Assembly (NCBI GenBank): GCA_037892935.1
Contig: JAYXKI010000006.1
Location: 1,674,001 to 1,738,000, forward strand
Direction: 5' to 3'
DNA from: Phlebopus portentosus
Lineage: Eukaryota > Basidiomycota > Agaricomycetes > Boletales > Boletinellaceae
DNA length: 64,000 nt
Each line of letters starts with the position of its first letter. Positions within the stretch are counted from its first letter, which is position 1. Position numbers and translations under genes: made by a program. Below are positions 59,589 to 64,000 of the stretch, in pieces. The notes beneath the pieces were generated by a model. It saw only the letters and a program-made list of their open reading frames with translations, had not been told where the DNA came from and ran no database searches.

Positions 59589-61437
59589 TTAGACGCTATC
59601 TGTACCATCCCTAACTAGATCCATCTTCCTCGTTGCCTTGATACAAGAGAGATGTTAGAATAAGAAAAATCATGGATTGCTGAGAAAGCTTACTTCGACG
59701 ATTAAATCCTCATCTATCACTGGAAGCTCCTCATGAATTTCGCCAGGTGCCGGACCAACCTCCCACTTCGTCGGTACGTTGCCGATACACGAGCACAAGT
59801 CCTCAGGAAGATGGCCTCCGTGCTCTGTAAAAAAAGTCTCTCGAACTTGTGTTTCCTCTGAGAACTGTTTCAACCCAAGGTTCAGAAGAAGATACGAGAA
59901 AACCTACCGTTACGCATGGCATCCAGTTGCCGAGCCATTCCACGGACGATTTCTTCGGCAGCATCTCGATATCTTCTACGACGCTCCAACTCAAGCAAAA
60001 GACTATTGAACGACGTTTCATACTGGGTGTACGTGATGCATAGGTGCTCGAGTGTCGTGAGATGTTGCTGCAACGACTCGAGTTGGGTCTCGTACTCCGT
60101 CTAGTACTTTGTCAAAATTTGACACATATGGTTCATTAAAGAAAGCCAACCTCTACGGTCTGTTGCTGTAGAAGCATATCGGACATAACGCCTTCCAGCT
60201 CGTCAAGCTGGGCGACTATTTCTTTCACTTTATCCAAGCGTCCGAGAGCATCAGTCTTCGCGGAAAGGAGCTGGTCACTAACATGGTGAGTATCTTTAGC
60301 TCGTGCCTAAACGGAATACTCTACTTACTGACTTGACTTGACATTCGCGACGTCTTGCTCAAGCTCAGCGATGATTGACGGTAGTTCGTCGGTATCTCGA
60401 TTCATTACTGTGGTCTCCTTTAGAATGAGCTAGAATTTGTTCAAAGACAAAGCGCAAACCCTCTAGGTCCTCCTCGTTAAGCTCAATTCCGGCTTCTTTA
60501 TCTTCCAGAGCAGCTCGCATCTGTTCGTAGTGAGACGCTAGACCTTCCAATTGATTCGCCATATTCGAAGTTGCTATCTCTTGCGAAGTAAGAACGTCCT
60601 GAATAGATGGAATATTCCCACTCGTCGGCAGAGCTGTCCGAAGAGACTCTACGCTTTCGCTTAGGCTTAATGAGAAGCCTTCTGTACGTGATAGGATATC
60701 CTGGCAGTCAAATATATTTAAGCTTAAGAACATGTTCAGCTTCACTAATAGTCGTTACCTCCAGAACATCGCGATCTTCATCCATTTCTTCGGTAGCTTT
60801 CACGATGCTACCGAAGTCGACGAAGTCTCGTAGAGATTTCCATTTGCTGCGATCGGTCTTGGTATTACGTTGCTTGCTATCTCCTTTGGGTTCTCTCGTG
60901 CCTTCCGGGATTGATCCCTCCGAGTCACCAGAGTCTATGCCTCCAAATAATGAAGAGGACGAGGAGGACAGGTGGAAGTCAGGTGGTACGACTTGTCTCT
61001 CCAGTGACTCTAAGATATTGTCAAGGCTTCCAGCATGAAAGGAGCGAGCCTTGTCCCATTCCTAATCAAGGGTGACTCAGCGAAGCAATAAATAGGATTA
61101 TTTGACTTCTACCTTCGCTTGGTCCTCTAACCTGCTTCTTTGTAATTCGATCGTCCTCGCAACATGTTCAGCAAGCTGGCAGATATAATAAAAGTTAGTT
61201 ATACGTATTTCACAGTATCAGTAACCATACCTTCAGCTGTTCTAAGATCCCCTGCACAACCCAGCGCGCCTTTGCGTCCAACGCAAGCAGGTCCGTTGCA
61301 TGTCCCGACGTTGCATGTGTCAGGACATGAGCTCGAGAACATAGCTGCTCTCCATGCTGCAAAGCTTTCTTGGAGTGTAGTACTAGTGAAACGAGATGCG
61401 GTGTTCCCGGACATGGTGGGCTTTGAGGTCGAGACAT
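59589..61437 (-). CDS. ATG17: autophagy scaffold protein Atg17
   Basis: Scaffold of the Atg1 kinase complex at the phagophore assembly site. The start is taken at MSRPQSPPCPGTPHLVSLVL because HSKKALQHGEQLCSRAH follows immediately, the conserved Atg17 N-terminus; a GTG-started upstream extension is not needed. DLLALDAKARWVVQGILEQL comes next. The middle is long, alpha-helical and coiled-coil (NQLEGLASHYEQMRAALEDK, LEHLCITYTQYETSFNSLLL). The end GHLPEDLCSCIGNVPTKWEV is the family's C-terminal signature. The last small exon (ATRKMDLVRDGTDSV) is joined after DEDLIVE. About seven exons; stop at 59589-59591. Flanked by the two lactonase-like paralogues. Confidence 0.87.
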
Positions 61438-61759
61438 TGAAACGCGAGGCAAGGAAGCAGATGAGCCGGCGTTGAATTGAATTGGTGGCACGGATCACAT
61501 GACGCAAACGCGTCTCTGGCCGTTGCTCCGACGACGGCGACGCGTGTCGTATCCGCGCTCTTACGTCCTTCTGTCACAACAATTTGCAGTCAACAATTCT
61601 GCCTTACCGAATTAGTTTCGAAAAGTGCTGATATCGCACAGGTAATTGTATGATTAGTATTTCAATATATATTTATTCCTTCTGAGTTGTTGCTATTCAT
61701 ACACCATGCGTACTTTACCAGTTCGTGCTGACATTGAACAATACCAGGTCATTTCAAGT
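61438..61759. other. intergenic: ATG17 promoter, lactonase-like gene 2 3' flank
   Basis: Both neighbours read leftwards. No gene recognised. ACGCGT occurs near 61508 and gacgcgtg near 61539. Confidence 0.4.
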
Positions 61760-62674
61760 TCACAATGACGAAATTTTACCCGGCCAAAACGCTTTTCCAT
61801 TCTTGTTTTCTTCATACCATTCATTGTCGTGAGCCAGGACTACCCGAACTCTCGGCAAGGTCGTCAACTCCCTGATCTTCCGAATAGTTGCTCTCGCCTG
61901 TGCGGGGTCGCCATGCATGCAGGTCATTCCCTGAACCGGATGTTTCAATTCGGCAATATCAGCCTGTCCGCGAACAAGGCGCCAATCGTGAGCGCTATCG
62001 CCCGCGAGGTAAATCCATCCGCCGTCTGCAGACGTTCGCGCGAGAATGTTGAGGTGACCTGGAAGGTGACCCGGAGCGTCGATAATGTAGAGTGATCCGT
62101 CACCAAAGTAATCGAATGCGCGTTCGAACGGACCGATAGGCTTCCAATCTGAGCTTCGCGTGTCGAGGAAGTGTGTTCGGTCCTCCGGAAGTAATTGTTG
62201 ATGGATCCAGCTCTTCGGATTCTCAGGATATCCTGACTTCATCAGCCCGCGCGAGCCTTCGCCTACCAAGAAGCGCGCCTTCTGGAATTTATCGGGATTG
62301 CCGACGTGGTCGAAGTGAAGGTGCGAAATGCATATATGCGTCACGTCGTCTGGATTGACGCCGCCTGCCTTAAGGGATGCGACGACATCTTTCGGAACGA
62401 ACGGGTCGAAAATCGGCAAGCTCTCCTTGCATCCTGGGGTCACGACCTTGCAATCCTCATCCAGGTTCAATCCCAAGTCGAAGAGAAGACGTTTTCCCGA
62501 TGGGGCATGTGTAATGAGGAATGTGAGCGAAGGTGCGATGTGCTTGTCGCTATCGTCGACATTAGTGACAGTGATTATGCCAGGGATTGTGAGGAAGCCC
62601 GCTTCGACAGCGGATACGTCGCAATACGACTGATTGGGACTTGGAGGAGGAAGCCGAAGAACAGTCGAGGTCAT
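61760..62674 (-). CDS. metallo-beta-lactamase-fold lactonase-like protein 2
   Basis: Single uninterrupted frame of 304 residues. MBL ligands: HLHFDH in CISHLHFDHVGNP, His in DAPGHLPGHL, Asp in LAGDSAHDW and His in LAHDNEWY. Clearly paralogous to the gene at 58557 (shared FDYFGDGSLY, ADGGWIYLAGD versus PDGGWIYLAGD, LPRVRVxLAHD). Both copies lack introns, so they derive from one intronless ancestor. The segment after FDLGL is different (NLDEDCKVVTPGCKESLPIF), so substrate preference may have diverged. Cytosolic by appearance. A role in detoxifying lactones or quorum signals is possible but only inferred from the family. Confidence 0.88.
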   Translation of the reverse strand: MTSTVLRLPPPSPNQSYCDVSAVEAGFLTIPGIITVTNVDDSDKHIAPSLTFLITHAPSGKRLLFDLGLNLDEDCKVVTPGCKESLPIFDPFVPKDVVASLKAGGVNPDDVTHICISHLHFDHVGNPDKFQKARFLVGEGSRGLMKSGYPENPKSWIHQQLLPEDRTHFLDTRSSDWKPIGPFERAFDYFGDGSLYIIDAPGHLPGHLNILARTSADGGWIYLAGDSAHDWRLVRGQADIAELKHPVQGMTCMHGDPAQARATIRKIRELTTLPRVRVVLAHDNEWYEENKNGKAFWPGKISSL

Positions 62675-63623
62675 GACCTCTCAAGAAGGCTGATGGGAGT
62701 CTGAGACGGGCTGAAGAACGAGTTTAAGTCACCTCATGGGTAGGTTAGTAATGAAATGGGCTCATGATCATGGCAGACTGTATCTTGACCTACATACAGT
62801 GCGTATCACCTAAACACGACAACTTATATAGTTACTGTAATTGGTCAAAATTTTATTATGAGTGGGGGAAATTTTTTCGAGACAAAAAAGGAAATTATCT
62901 AATTAAATTGTCCATCATTCTTACTGGAGCTTTATGGATGGACCTCCTGGCGCAGGCAGGCATGCATCAATGGGACCTGTACTTCTTTCTTTACTGCAAA
63001 TGCCGCTTCAGGAGAATTAAACCCTTTACTATATTAGGTAGAGTGTTTTATGGATAGGAAAGAAGCTCACCAGTATGCATCAGTATATCTCTAGCATTTC
63101 TGAAAGAAGTGATGGATGATTTGAGTAGAACACTGGTCTAGACACCAAGGCACAAGTTCTTTAGCTGTGCTTTGCTTTGCAATGCGAGATTTTGCATTTC
63201 CTGGAGGCACACTCACAGGAATAATATTCTGAGTTGCTTACAAGCCATGTAAAGTAGTCCATAAAATTTTTATTGAATTTCATGTGATTTTTTTTTTTTT
63301 TCAATCAAAGTTGAAACAGTCTTACATTTTTCAAGTTGCGAAAAATTGCGCATTTTCGCTACTTTATTGATAGATCCGCGAGATTTTACAAAAACTTAAA
63401 TTTACGTGCTCAGCACAGCTGCCGCGTCTAGGTCTAGGTGATACGCACCGTAGAGTTAAAGATATTGTATTACCGCAACGGCGAAGGATATCATGTAAGC
63501 AGTTTGTCGACGTATTTCAAACGCCCTCATGATCGTGATCACTCGTGTAATGGCAAAACAACTGGTCTCAAGAAAATACCGGTTCTCATTGCTCCAATCA
63601 TACAGGCTGACAAGGCGAATCTT
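62675..63623. other. A/T-rich stretch without recognised gene
   Basis: Unlike its surroundings, 62800-63420 is visibly A/T-rich and contains a run of about 15 T near 63288-63302. The 97-codon frame at 62764-63057 has no recognisable domain. It may be a decayed mobile element or long UTR. The last part is the 3' flank of ARP3. Confidence 0.35.
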
Positions 63624-64000
63624 TCAGTTGACACTACCGAAAATCTGGTATCGTCTGCAAATGCTCGGTCCTACTTCTTCGTACTGCGCTTTTGTATGAC
63701 AGTACGAATAGAACTCGGGCTAAAACACGATATTAGACAAAGATGACTTCGCCTTTAACATAGATACATTACTTACCAGAGATGCGAGGAGAGAGCCTCC
63801 AAACCATACCGCATACCTTATGACAAATAAGCAAATAGCGTCATTGAGGCAAACAAAAGCAATTACCTTTGCCTCTTGTGCGAAATCACCTCTACTTCCA
63901 TGCCAGAAGACTAGTGCTCCGTGTTAATGACATACATGATGTGACAAGCCAACAGAACCTCACCTTCGCACCGCTCGCTGCTTCACTAGCTTCAATGCGA
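63624..64000 (-). CDS. ARP3: actin-related protein 3, 3' end (partial)
   Basis: C-terminal portion of Arp3, subunit of the Arp2/3 complex that nucleates branched actin filaments. Exons: 63964-64000 ([12 protein letters not shown], continuing off the window), 63867-63910 ([15 protein letters not shown]), 63777-63816 ([13 protein letters not shown]) and 63624-63719 ([20 protein letters not shown], then [11 protein letters not shown] and stop). Phases agree across all three introns (50-57 nt). [19 protein letters not shown] is diagnostic for Arp3 rather than actin. The gene runs off the right edge, so most of it is missing here. Confidence 0.93.

Noticed and set aside
62764..63057. 97-codon plus-strand frame
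   Set aside because: A/T-driven composition, no known domain, no paralogue in the window.
1..64000. CRISPR arrays, insertion sequences, rRNA
   Set aside because: No regularly spaced repeats, transposase-like frames or rRNA-like sequence seen; the content is eukaryotic nuclear.

Overview
The window looks like nuclear DNA of a basidiomycete fungus, most likely an Agaricomycete. Almost every recognisable protein is split by short introns of about 45-75 nt with GT...AG ends. The gene content also fits: F-box/LRR proteins, DUF6533 membrane proteins, UstYa-like (DUF3328) proteins, GH115 glucuronidases and a hybrid histidine kinase. Gene calls below were made by joining exons by eye. End points are firm where a start or stop codon is quoted; internal splice sites are mostly inferred.

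Layout. 0.4-8.7 kb: an F-box-like protein (-), an HD-domain phosphohydrolase (+), a replication factor C subunit (-), the ASTRA/TTT WD40 protein ASA1 (-), and a one-pass membrane protein (+) sharing a short divergent promoter with ASA1. 8.75-10.2 kb: two divergent UstYa-like genes. 10.4-21.2 kb: two same-strand GH115 alpha-glucuronidase paralogues on the minus strand with an F-box/LRR gene between them. The paralogues share a 437-bp nearly identical tract, and the second copy has a 1-nt frameshift near its N-terminus. 21.8-36.4 kb: housekeeping genes, namely an AIG2-like gamma-glutamylcyclotransferase, an enoyl-CoA isomerase/hydratase, a uridine kinase (URK1 type), a B-type cyclin, a tiny Cys-rich protein of 51 residues, the DEAD-box helicase DBP6, and an AT-hook plus Myb-like DNA-binding protein.

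37.3-41.7 kb is an accessory region: a direct duplication of about 2.1 kb, each unit carrying a 73-residue secreted-type protein. 42.4-46.2 kb: two DUF6533 membrane proteins facing each other, with the same unusual start of 63-, 10- and 20-nt exons. 46.5-64 kb: the tRNA thiolation protein NCS2/CTU2, a cytochrome b561-like protein, a long hybrid histidine kinase (GAF-HisKA-HATPase-REC), two intronless metallo-beta-lactamase lactonase-like genes on either side of autophagy gene ATG17, and the 3' end of ARP3 running off the right edge.

There is no operon-like co-regulation. The functional themes are plant cell-wall use (GH115 pair), growth control (cyclin B, RFC, ATG17, ARP3), translation and RNA (NCS2, DBP6, URK1) and sensing (histidine kinase). 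The most unusual parts are the secreted-peptide duplication, the conserved microexons of the DUF6533 pair and the GH115 gene-conversion tract.
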